The notes below the pieces were generated by a model. That model worked only from the letters and a program-made list of their open reading frames with translations. It was not told the origin of the DNA and ran no database searches. The translations under genes were made by a program, and so were the position numbers. Positions 47,089 to 54,709 of a stretch of DNA of 64,000 nucleotides are shown in pieces. The first letter of the stretch is position 1. The number at the start of each line of letters is the position of its first letter. The DNA is from Ancylobacter sonchi (GTDB lineage: Bacteria > Pseudomonadota > Alphaproteobacteria > Rhizobiales > Xanthobacteraceae). Where the stretch lies: assembly GCF_018390695.1 (NCBI RefSeq), contig NZ_JAHBGF010000020.1, positions 434,001 through 498,000 on the forward strand, read 5' to 3'.

Positions 47089-49350
47089 TTACCATTTGTA
47101 GTGGGCGGACACGGTGATGGTGCGGCTGTCGCCATAGCCGCAGCCCGAAATACCCTGGCAGCCGGAAACATACACCTTGTCGAAGATGTTGTTGACGTTG
47201 AGCGCCACGCCCCAGCTGTCGCGCTCGTAGCGGATGGCGGCGTCGAACAGCGTCACCGAGGGCACCTCCAGCGTGTTCTCGTCATCCACCCAGGACGAGC
47301 CGATATAGCGCACGCCGCCGCCGATGCTCACCCCGGCCAGCGGGCCCTGGTCGAATTTGTAGTCGGCCCAGGCGGAGGCCATGAGGTCCGGCACCAGCAT
47401 CGGCTCGTTGCCGATGATCGCCGCGTTGGTGTCGGCGGTGATCTCCATGTCCAGCGCGGTGAAGGTGCCGATGAGCCGCAGGTTGCGGGTGACGTTGGCC
47501 TTGGCCTCCAGCTCGAAGCCGGTGGAGCGCACCTCGCCGAGCTGGGTGTCGAAGAAGATGTTGTCGACATCCGCCACGGTGACGTTCTGCCGGGTGATCT
47601 GGAACACCGAGGCGGTGATCAGCGCATCCATGAAGGTCGGCTGATACTTCACGCCGGCCTCGTACTGCACGCCTTCCTCCGGCTTGAAGCCGGTATTGCT
47701 GGCGTCGACGCCGACCACCGGGTTGAAGAAGCTGGAGGCCGCCACATAGGGCGTGATGCCGTTGGCGAATTCGTAGCCGAGGCCGGCGCGCCCGGTCGCC
47801 GCCCCGTCATGCGAGCCGTAATTCGGCGAGAAGGCCAGCGAGCCCGGGCTCTCCGACTCGGTGTTCACATAGTCGTAGCGGCCGTTGAGCGTGAGGATCC
47901 AGCCGCCGCCGAAGCGCATCTGGTCCTGCAGGTAGCCGCCGAGCTGCTGCTGGGTCAGCGTCTGGTCGAGATAGATGCTGGTGGCGCCCTGCGGCACGCC
48001 ATAGACCGGGTCGGTGGCGCTGATCGGGGTGGCGCCGCCGGAGGCCTGCTGGTTCTCCAGCCGGTACAGCGTGTAGTCGACGCCGGCGACGACGTCGTGC
48101 TCGATCGCCCCGGTGGTGAAGCTGCGGCTCAGATGGTTGTCGGTGGCGAAACTGTCGACCGTGCTGTAGCCCTCGAAGCCGATGCGGTAGAGCAGGTTGT
48201 CGGGCGTCTGCGGCTGGGCATAGCCGCCATAGCCGCTGGTCGGGTCGTAATAGCCGTAGGGATACGGCCCGATTTCGTGCTTGTTGAGATGGCCGTAGCG
48301 GGCGCTGGAATGGAAGGTCCAGTCGTTCTGCATCTCGTGCTTCAGCTCGTAGCCGACGAGAAGCTGAGTGTAGCGGCTGTTGTCGAGGCTCGGCTCGCCG
48401 AAATAGGCGTCGCGGGCGATCTTGCCGAAGGAGGCGTTGGCGACCGTGCCGTAATAGGGCAGGAAGCCGCCGCCGACATTCACCTGGTCGAGCGCGGCGA
48501 TCTGCGCATAGACGGTGATCTCGCTCTGCTGCGAGGGCCGGTAGGTGATCTGCGGCATGAACACGCCGCGCAGGTCGTTGGAATAGTCGGTGTAGGTATC
48601 GCCGCCGGCGATGCGGCCGGTGAGGCGGTAGAGCCAGACCGGGTCGGTCGCGGCCGGGGCCTTGGTGGGCATGCCGTTGGCGTCCACGCCCTTGGCGCTC
48701 GGCGCGGCGCCGGTATAGACCTCGTTGATGTCGAAGGCGAAATAGGCGTTGCCGAAATTGTTGACGCCGACTTCCGCATAGCCGAAGCGCTCGTCGCGCG
48801 GCCGCTTGCTGACGAGGTTGACGAGGCCGCCCGGGCTGGAGCCGCCATACAGCACGGAAGCCGGCCCCTTCAGCACCTCGATGCGCTCCAGCATGAACGG
48901 GTCGATCTGGAAGCCGCCGAAGCCGTAGCTGTAGAGCGAGAGATTATCGAGGAAGATGCCGGTCTGGGTGGCGTTGAAGCCGCGGATGTAGAACCAGTCG
49001 GTGTCCGGGTCCGGGCCGCCATAGGGCGAGGAATGCACGCCGGCGGTGTAGCGCAGCGCCTCGTCCACCTTCAGCGCCTTGCGGTCGTCGATCTCGTCGC
49101 GGCCGATCACCGACACCGATTGCGGGATCTCGGTGATCGGCACGTCGGTCTTCATGCCGGTGGTGGTCTGGGTGGCGACATAGCCGTTCACCGGCCCGGT
49201 GCCGTTCTGCCGCTGTCCCTCGACCGAGACCGTGTCGAGCTCGACCGTGGTCTCGGCGGTGGAAGATGCCTGTTGGGCACGCGCCGCCTGGCACAGCGGC
49301 AGGAAGGCCACGGTGCTCAGGAGCAGAAGCTTCAGAGATGCGCCATACAT
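47089..49350 (-). CDS. TonB-dependent siderophore receptor (FhuA/FpvA family)
   Basis: A 753-aa outer-membrane receptor. A signal peptide (L-L-L-L-S-T-V-A-F-L-P-L) ends near A-R-A-Q-Q. A TonB-box-like V-E-L-D-T-V-S-V-E lies before the plug domain, which includes I-T-E-I-P-Q-S-V-S-V-I-G-R-D. The beta-barrel ends in Y-K-W, with the terminal aromatic residue typical of Omp85 substrates. No N-terminal signalling extension is present, so it is not a sigma/anti-sigma transducer. It is divergent from an AraC regulator, the usual arrangement for hydroxamate or other siderophore receptors under ligand control. Confidence 0.95.
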   Translation of the reverse strand: MYGASLKLLLLSTVAFLPLCQAARAQQASSTAETTVELDTVSVEGQRQNGTGPVNGYVATQTTTGMKTDVPITEIPQSVSVIGRDEIDDRKALKVDEALRYTAGVHSSPYGGPDPDTDWFYIRGFNATQTGIFLDNLSLYSYGFGGFQIDPFMLERIEVLKGPASVLYGGSSPGGLVNLVSKRPRDERFGYAEVGVNNFGNAYFAFDINEVYTGAAPSAKGVDANGMPTKAPAATDPVWLYRLTGRIAGGDTYTDYSNDLRGVFMPQITYRPSQQSEITVYAQIAALDQVNVGGGFLPYYGTVANASFGKIARDAYFGEPSLDNSRYTQLLVGYELKHEMQNDWTFHSSARYGHLNKHEIGPYPYGYYDPTSGYGGYAQPQTPDNLLYRIGFEGYSTVDSFATDNHLSRSFTTGAIEHDVVAGVDYTLYRLENQQASGGATPISATDPVYGVPQGATSIYLDQTLTQQQLGGYLQDQMRFGGGWILTLNGRYDYVNTESESPGSLAFSPNYGSHDGAATGRAGLGYEFANGITPYVAASSFFNPVVGVDASNTGFKPEEGVQYEAGVKYQPTFMDALITASVFQITRQNVTVADVDNIFFDTQLGEVRSTGFELEAKANVTRNLRLIGTFTALDMEITADTNAAIIGNEPMLVPDLMASAWADYKFDQGPLAGVSIGGGVRYIGSSWVDDENTLEVPSVTLFDAAIRYERDSWGVALNVNNIFDKVYVSGCQGISGCGYGDSRTITVSAHYKW

Positions 49351-49406
49351 TGCAATCGTTCCAAATAATAGTCCAAGTGTTTTTTAGATCGGAAACATTC
49401 AAAAGA

Positions 49407-49426
49407 GGTAATCTGCCGAAGTTACC
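49407..49426. promoter_or_regulatory. Candidate operator between TonB receptor and AraC genes
   Basis: GGTAA at 49407-49411 and TTACC at 49422-49426 form an inverted repeat with a ten-base spacer, inside the AT-rich 205-bp gap (49351-49555) between the divergent genes. I found no clear Fur, Irr or RirA consensus, so the AraC-type regulator is the more likely ligand of any site here. Confidence 0.35.
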
Positions 49427-49555
49427 CAGATCCATTTTCATCTCGTAGCAATCAATGCTTCTGGATGATTGTCTGTCCTTGTCGCGTCTTGTATATTTTT
49501 GGCGTGTTTGTGACGCGTTTGTCGCCGCCTCTACCATCGACGCGCAAGGAGAAAG

Positions 49556-50443
49556 ATGAGTTTGGCCTTCCTTCCCCGGATGACCGCCCGGCGCGAGGGC
49601 ATTTCCGTGCTCGGCGAGGGGCATCGCCGCTCGTGGAACGGCGTGCTGGTCGAGCTGTGGGAGGCGGAGGGCGCGTTGGGCGCGCGGGCGGAATACATCT
49701 CCGAGCACCCCCGGCTGTTCGTGCTACTCGACCAGACCGGCGGCGAGTTCGAGCTGCGGATGTCGCCGGACCGGGCGGCGGCGGGCAAGCGCCACGCCCC
49801 GCGCCAGATCAGCTTCATCCCGGCGGGAATGCCGCTGTGGTCGCGCTTCAGCAACCACACCTATCTGCGCCATCTCGACCTGCATTTCGACATGGAGGCG
49901 CTGCGCGCGCGGCTGGCCGACGATTTCGCGCCGGAGCCGTTCGAGACGCCGCGGCTGATGTTCACCGATGAGCGGCTGATGACCTTCGCCACCCTCATCG
50001 CCGAGGAATGCCGCCTGCCGCAGGCCGGGCACCAGCTCTATGGCGACAGCCTCACCACGGCGCTGTTCGTCGACTTCCTGCGCTCGGCGCAGCGTTCCGG
50101 GCGCAAGCGCTCGGCGCTCGCCGCCTGGCAGCTGCGCCGCGTCACCGACTATATCGAGGCCAATTGCCTCGCCGCGATCCGGCTGGAGGAGCTGGCGCAG
50201 CTGGTGGGGCTGTCGCCGAGCTATTTCAGCCACGCCTTCAAGGCCGCCACCGGCGTGCCGCCGCATCGCTGGCAGACCGATGCGCGGCTGAAGCGGGCGC
50301 AGGGCCTGCTGCGCGACACCGAGATGTCGCTCACCGAGGTCGCTGCCGCCACCGGTTTCTGCGACCAGGCGCATTTCACCCGCATGTTCCGGCAGCATCT
50401 CGGCGCCACCCCGGCCGCCTGGCGCCGCGACCGGCGCGGCTGA
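49556..50443 (+). CDS. AraC-family transcriptional regulator of siderophore uptake
   Basis: A 295-aa regulator. Residues about 190-290 hold the double helix-turn-helix of AraC (I-R-L-E-E-L-A-Q-L-V-G-L-S-P-S-Y-F-S-H-A-F-K and T-E-V-A-A-A-T-G-F-C-D-Q-A-H-F-T-R-M-F-R). The N-terminal part is a cupin-like effector domain. It is transcribed divergently from the TonB receptor. In such pairs the AraC protein activates the receptor when the ferric siderophore is present, so this is the likely role. Confidence 0.9.
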   Translation: MSLAFLPRMTARREGISVLGEGHRRSWNGVLVELWEAEGALGARAEYISEHPRLFVLLDQTGGEFELRMSPDRAAAGKRHAPRQISFIPAGMPLWSRFSNHTYLRHLDLHFDMEALRARLADDFAPEPFETPRLMFTDERLMTFATLIAEECRLPQAGHQLYGDSLTTALFVDFLRSAQRSGRKRSALAAWQLRRVTDYIEANCLAAIRLEELAQLVGLSPSYFSHAFKAATGVPPHRWQTDARLKRAQGLLRDTEMSLTEVAAATGFCDQAHFTRMFRQHLGATPAAWRRDRRG

Positions 50444-50650
50444 AAGGGCGCCTCGCCGGCGGAGGCAGGGCCGGCCTTTCCGCCGCGCGGCCCATGCGCC
50501 ATTCCCCGCCCATCGGCCACGATTTGCCGCAGATGCGATCCCCGCGACTCCGTGGTCGCGCCGTGCGATGCTGGCCGGATGGCGCGCGGCCCGATGCGCG
50601 CCGTTCCGGCGCCGGGCCGGAGCCGTCGGGAGCAGGCGTGGGAGCAGGAA

Positions 50651-51187
50651 ATGGGCGCGCGAAGCTGGTTCGTCGTCGTGGCGGCGGCAGGCCTGTCGTC
50701 CCTCGCGGTGCTGTTGTCGTCGCCCGCGCCGCTGCGCGCCGACGGCTCGGGCGATCCCACGGCCACCGGGTCGGAGGACGGCAAGTACACCGACAAGGCC
50801 GGCAACCCGACCTTCAAGATCGCGCCGGACGGCACCGTCGACTGGTACACCTCGATCGGCTATGTCCGCTACACTGCCAACTGCATGCAGTGCCACGGGC
50901 CGGACGGCCTCGGATCGAGCTTCGCTCCCTCGCTGGTCGATGCGTTGAAGACCGTCGACTATGGCCGTTTCCTCGACATCGTCACCAACGGCAAGAAGAA
51001 CGTCGACGCCAGCCAGGACCTGGTCATGCCGGCCTTCGGCGAGAACCCGAACGTGATGTGCTACATCGACGCCATCTTCATCTATCTGCGCGCCCGCTCC
51101 GACGGCGCCCTCGGCCGGGGGCGGCCGGCCAGCAACGCGCCGCGCCCGCCCGGCTACAGCGCCGCCGAGAATGCGTGCATGGGGTGA
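50651..51187 (+). CDS. c-type cytochrome, methanol-metabolism-related (XoxG/four-Cys type)
   Basis: A 178-aa exported mono-haem cytochrome. A signal segment (W-F-V-V-V-A-A-A-G-L) ends near L-R-A-D, and the haem site is C78-M-Q-C-H. Two further cysteines occur in V-M-C-Y-I and in the closing E-N-A-C-M-G, matching the four-cysteine cytochrome family found next to methanol dehydrogenases of the XoxF type. The segment V-M-P-A-F-G supplies the axial Met. The start at 50651 follows GGAGCAGG. No xoxF or xoxJ gene is in the window, so its electron donor is unknown. Confidence 0.87.
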   Translation: MGARSWFVVVAAAGLSSLAVLLSSPAPLRADGSGDPTATGSEDGKYTDKAGNPTFKIAPDGTVDWYTSIGYVRYTANCMQCHGPDGLGSSFAPSLVDALKTVDYGRFLDIVTNGKKNVDASQDLVMPAFGENPNVMCYIDAIFIYLRARSDGALGRGRPASNAPRPPGYSAAENACMG

Positions 51188-51350
51188 TGCCTGCATGGGC
51201 TGATGGCTGATGGGCTGACGTCGGCGCGGGATAGGCACGTCCCGTGCTTCCGGCGTTCCCGTCGCCGGCGCGGATCGGCTAACCTGCCGGCGCGCCGCGC
51301 GTCAGGCCGCGCCCGGCGGTCCCCGCCGGCAACAGGTTGAGTGCGTCGCT

Positions 51351-52247
51351 ATGGATACCCGACATCTCGAAGCCTTCCGCGCCGTCTACGAGAACGGCTC
51401 GATGAGCGCGGCGGCGGCGGTGCTGCACAAGTCGCAGCCGGCGATCAGCAACCTCATCGCCCGGCTGGAGGACGAGATCGGCCTCAAGCTGTTCCACCGC
51501 GCCCATGGCCGGTTGGAGGCGACGCCGGAGGCCGAGACCTTCTTCGCCGCCATCGTGCGCACCCTCGACGCCATGGATCGCACGCTGGCGATCTCGCGCA
51601 ATCTCAAGAGCCTGTCCTCGGCGACGCTGCTGATCGCCTCGCCGCCCGGTCTCGCCACTTATCTTTTGCCGCCGATCATCGCCGACGTGCTGCGCGAGAA
51701 TGCCGGCGCCACCGCCCGCTTCATCACCCGCTCCTCCTATGCGGTGCGCGACCTCGGCACCGTCGGCGCCTTCGACGTCGGCTTCGCCGAGCTGCCGATC
51801 GACATCCACGTCGCCTCGCTGGAGCTGTTCGAGGTCGGCTGCATGTGCGTGATGCGCGCCGACCATCCGCTGGCGGGCGAGAAGGTGGTCGGGCCGGCCC
51901 AGCTCGATTCCATGCCCTTCGTCACCCTGTTCCCCGAGCACATCACCCATATCGCCGCCGCCGAGGCGTTCTTCGAGGCGCAGGCGCACTGGAACGTGGT
52001 GGCGGAGGTGGAGTTCTTCGGCACCGCCTGCGTGCTGGTGCGCGAGCTCGGCGCCGTCACCGTCGTCGACCCTGCCACTGCCCGCTTCTTCGAGGCGATG
52101 GGCCTCGTCGCGGTGCCGTTCCGCCCGGTGCTGCCCTATCGCTTCGGCATGTTCCGCCCGAGCACCCGCCCGCCCTCGCGGATTTCGGTCGCCTTCATGG
52201 ACCGCTTCCGCCGCGCCATCGCCCCCGATCTGCTGTCGGTGCGCTGA
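51351..52247 (+). CDS. LysR-family transcriptional regulator
   Basis: A 298-aa LysR regulator with the N-terminal helix-turn-helix (A-A-A-A-V-L-H-K-S-Q-P-A-I-S-N-L-I-A-R-L-E) and a normal-length effector domain (from about residue 90). It reads toward the operon that begins at 52477. The gap between them (229 bp) contains the 15-bp box at 52376-52390. The inducer is probably the transported compound or a metabolite of it. Confidence 0.93.
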   Translation: MDTRHLEAFRAVYENGSMSAAAAVLHKSQPAISNLIARLEDEIGLKLFHRAHGRLEATPEAETFFAAIVRTLDAMDRTLAISRNLKSLSSATLLIASPPGLATYLLPPIIADVLRENAGATARFITRSSYAVRDLGTVGAFDVGFAELPIDIHVASLELFEVGCMCVMRADHPLAGEKVVGPAQLDSMPFVTLFPEHITHIAAAEAFFEAQAHWNVVAEVEFFGTACVLVRELGAVTVVDPATARFFEAMGLVAVPFRPVLPYRFGMFRPSTRPPSRISVAFMDRFRRAIAPDLLSVR

Positions 52248-52375
52248 AGACGGGCGCTCCGACCCGCCGGCGCCCAAAGTTGCGGCAGCCGCCCGCCGGT
52301 GGATCATCCACCCGCCGATACGCCCGGCACAGGCCCCGCGCCGCCGCCCCGGAACCGCCGTGGCCGGGCAAGGCT

Positions 52376-52390
52376 ATAACTTTGCTTTAT
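52376..52390. promoter_or_regulatory. Candidate LysR-type box, AT-N11-AT
   Basis: ATAACTTTGCTTTAT has ATAA and TTAT ends around a seven-base centre and fits T-N11-A. It lies 128 bp after the LysR stop and 86 bp before the RidA-family start, in an AT-rich stretch. Its first eight bases match the box at 11096-11110. Confidence 0.55.
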
Positions 52391-52476
52391 GGACTATCGC
52401 CTATTTTACATTTGACGAAACAACGAAATCGAAGGGAGATCGGGTGCACAGCACGAGTGACTGAAGAGGTGCATGA

Positions 52477-52971
52477 ATGAGCGTGTCGGCAATGCAGCGG
52501 GTGGCGGAGCTCGGTCTCGCCATTCCCTCGGCCGGGGGCGGAGCGGACTATTACGGCCAGCTCTACGGCAAGATGAAGCCGCATTATCTCAGCGACAAGC
52601 TGCTGTTCCTCTCCGGCCAGACCGCGGGCGTCGACGCCTCCGGCAAGGTGCTGTACCCGGGCCGCCTCGGCCGCGACGTCACCGTCGAGGAAGGCTACGC
52701 GGCCGCCCGGCTCACCGGGCTCAACTGCCTCGGCTGCATCCTCGACGCGGTGGGCGATCTCGACCGCGTCAAGGGATTGGTGCGCTCGCTCAACTTCATC
52801 GCCTGCGACCCGGCCTTCACTCAGCCGCATCTGGTGGCGAGCGGGCTGACGGACCTGTTCGAGCAGGTGTTCGGCCCCGAGATCGGCGTCGGCGGCCGCG
52901 CCTCCATCGGCGTGATGTCGCTGGCCGACGACTACTGCTTCGAAACCTGGATGACGGTCGAGCTTCGCTGA
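52477..52971 (+). CDS. RidA-family protein (YjgF/UK114 fold)
   Basis: A 164-aa RidA-fold protein with the usual L-F-L-S-G-Q-T-A-G, a longer N-terminus than RidA itself, and A-C-D-P-A-F-T-Q-P near residue 108. The catalytic-type arginine that RidA uses on imines is not in the usual place here: the motif near residue 108 has no Arg before the D-P. RidA-like proteins hydrolyse enamine or imine intermediates, and many catabolic-operon members act on specific amino-compound intermediates. It heads a transport and oxygenase operon, which suggests a nitrogen-containing substrate. Confidence 0.85.
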   Translation: MSVSAMQRVAELGLAIPSAGGGADYYGQLYGKMKPHYLSDKLLFLSGQTAGVDASGKVLYPGRLGRDVTVEEGYAAARLTGLNCLGCILDAVGDLDRVKGLVRSLNFIACDPAFTQPHLVASGLTDLFEQVFGPEIGVGGRASIGVMSLADDYCFETWMTVELR

Positions 52972-53054
52972 TCGCCCGCGCCCATCGACACCTGGCCCAT
53001 CACAACAAGGCAGCGTGCGGCAAACGCACGATCTTCCCCCAGAGGAGAACTCGC

Positions 53055-54176
53055 ATGACGGTCTCGCGTATCGCCGCTGCCCTGCTCGGCATCGGCCTCC
53101 TGGCCACGCCGGGCCTTGCCCGCGCGGAGGACATCACCATCGGCTTCACCGCCGCTTTGTCCGGCGACTTCGCCGCCTTCGGCCTCAACATGCGCAAGGG
53201 TCTCGACCTTGCCGTGGCCGAGCTCAACAAGAAGGGTGGCGCCACCTACAAGATCGACGCGGTGGACGATCGCGGCGAGGCGCGCGAGGGCGTGCTGATC
53301 GCCCAGCGCTTCTGCTCCGACAAGAATGTCGACGTGGTCATGGGCTATTCGTTCTCCTCCATCGCGCTCGCCGCCATCCCGGTGTTCACCGAGTGCAAGC
53401 TGCCGGTGCTCGCCTCGGCGGTCACCAGCCCGGCGCTGTCGAATGTCAGCCCGTATTTCCGCCGCAACGTGCTCACCGACGCGGTGCAGGGCGCCATGGC
53501 CGGCACCTATGCCGCCAAGACGCTGGGCGTGAAGTCGATCTACGTGCTCAACCAGCAGGACGATTACGGCATCGGCGTCGCCAAGGCGTTCTCCGAGGCC
53601 GCCGAGAAGGGCGGCGCCAAGATCGCGGGCACCGAATCCTACCTGCTCGGCGCCAAGGATTTCCGTACCCTGCTGACCAAGGTGCGCGCCGCCAAGCCGG
53701 ACGCGATCTTCATCGGCGGTTTCTACACCGAGGCGGCGAAGATCGCCGAGCAGGCCCGCGCGCTCGGCATCAAGGCGCAGCTGATCTCGACCGACGGTGC
53801 GCTCAACGTCGATCTGATGAAGCTCGGCCGCGACGCCGTCGAGGGCATGATCGTCTACGGCATGTTCGACCCGGCGGTCGCCACCCCGGCGACGGCGACT
53901 TTCCTCGCCGCCTACAAGGACGCCTACAAGGAAGACCCGAGCGCCTGGGCGGCGCTGGGCTACGACGCCGGCATGACGCTCGGCGCCGCCGCCGATCTCG
54001 CCGCCAAGGACGGCCCGGTGACGCGCGAGAGCCTCAACGCCGCCTTCGGCAAGCTGAAGGACGTGCCGGGCGTCACCGGCCCGACCACCTTCGACCCCAG
54101 CGGCGACCGCGCTGGCGCGCTGTACTTCCTGGCCGTGAAGGACGGCAAGTTCGGCCTGGCGCCGAAGCAGCCGTGA
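53055..54176 (+). CDS. LIV-type ABC transporter substrate-binding protein
   Basis: A 373-aa periplasmic binding protein. A signal peptide (I-A-A-A-L-L-G-I-G-L-L) ends near A-R-A-E-D. The type 1 fold opens I-T-I-G-F-T-A-A-L-S-G-D-F and includes L-N-Q-Q-D-D-Y-G-I-G near residue 158. GAGGAG at 53043-53048 supports the start. It serves the fused permease and two ATPases encoded after a 533-bp repeat-rich gap. The ligand is unknown, and by family it could be an amino acid, amide or aromatic acid. Confidence 0.92.
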   Translation: MTVSRIAAALLGIGLLATPGLARAEDITIGFTAALSGDFAAFGLNMRKGLDLAVAELNKKGGATYKIDAVDDRGEAREGVLIAQRFCSDKNVDVVMGYSFSSIALAAIPVFTECKLPVLASAVTSPALSNVSPYFRRNVLTDAVQGAMAGTYAAKTLGVKSIYVLNQQDDYGIGVAKAFSEAAEKGGAKIAGTESYLLGAKDFRTLLTKVRAAKPDAIFIGGFYTEAAKIAEQARALGIKAQLISTDGALNVDLMKLGRDAVEGMIVYGMFDPAVATPATATFLAAYKDAYKEDPSAWAALGYDAGMTLGAAADLAAKDGPVTRESLNAAFGKLKDVPGVTGPTTFDPSGDRAGALYFLAVKDGKFGLAPKQP

Positions 54177-54279
54177 GGACGTGACCACCGAGGGCGGGCG
54201 GCAGGAGGCCTCCACTTCCAGCGGTACCCATCTGGGCAACCGTGACAGGTAAGAGGTTCCCTCTCCCGCTCCGAACTCG

Positions 54280-54431
54280 GCTGTTGCCGAGTTCGGTCTT
54301 CGGCAAGGTCGACATCGGCTGTTGCCGAGTTCGGTCTTCGGCAAGGTCGACATCGGCTGTTGCCGAGTTCGGTCTTCGGCAAGGTCGACATCGGCTGTTG
54401 CCGAGTTCGGTCTTCGGCAAGGTCGACATCG
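54280..54431. repeat. Four tandem 38-bp repeats
   Basis: Units at 54280-54317, 54318-54355, 54356-54393 and 54394-54431 are identical by eye. Each contains TTGCCGA and TCGGCAA arms around nine bases, so every unit can form a hairpin. There are no spacers. Confidence 0.92.
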
Positions 54432-54566
54432 GCTGTATCCGATGTCGACGGAGAGGGCCGGGGTGAGGGGCCTCAGTGCTTCCCGATGTCGTCCCCCTTG
54501 CCGACCCGCTAGCGCGGGCCGTCTCTCCCTGACGGGGAGAGGAAAGCAGCCGCCCGGCGGACGCCT

Positions 54567-54594
54567 CCATCGTTGCCCTCCTGGGCAACGATGG
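54567..54594. repeat. Perfect 12-bp inverted repeat
   Basis: CCATCGTTGCCC and GGGCAACGATGG flank a TCCT loop. No U-run follows, so it is more like a repeated extragenic palindrome than a terminator. Confidence 0.75.
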
Positions 54595-54709
54595 AAACAA
54601 GGCAGGGAGCCTTCTCTGTGAAGCTCCCCGCCATCGACGGCGCCGGGCGTGACGCGCGGCGCCGAAGCTCCTGACGGGCAACGGCCCCCGGCGGGCAACG
54701 CGAAGAGGC

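Larger units (their letters stand above)
54180..54709. other. Repeat-rich intercistronic region of about 530 bp
   Basis: No gene is seen between the binding-protein gene and the permease gene of the same operon. The region is a series of stem-loops: a 38-bp tandem array (54280-54431) flanked by two perfect 11-bp inverted repeats (54271-54296 and 54422-54449), a CTCTCCC/GGGAGAG hairpin (54523-54541) and the long palindrome at 54567-54594. Related elements GCCTCCA...TGGGCAAC occur near 54208-54240 and 54563-54589 in the same orientation. Only the array makes the reading frame open on either strand, so coding is unlikely. Confidence 0.8.

Noticed and set aside
47101..49368. 755-aa plus-strand frame opposite the TonB receptor
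   Set aside because: A shadow of the receptor gene; the minus-strand product has a signal peptide, plug and barrel end, the plus-strand one has no recognisable domain.
49351..49555. Fur, Irr or RirA box upstream of the siderophore receptor
   Set aside because: I could not find the Irr (ICE) dyad, a TGA-N9-TCA RirA-type site of good quality or a 19-bp Fur box in this gap.
54280..54431. CRISPR array
   Set aside because: The 38-bp units are directly abutting with no spacers, and no cas genes are near.
54322..54621. Small peptide encoded by the 38-bp array
   Set aside because: Frames stay open only because the unit is repeated; there is no ribosome site and the array is full of hairpins.
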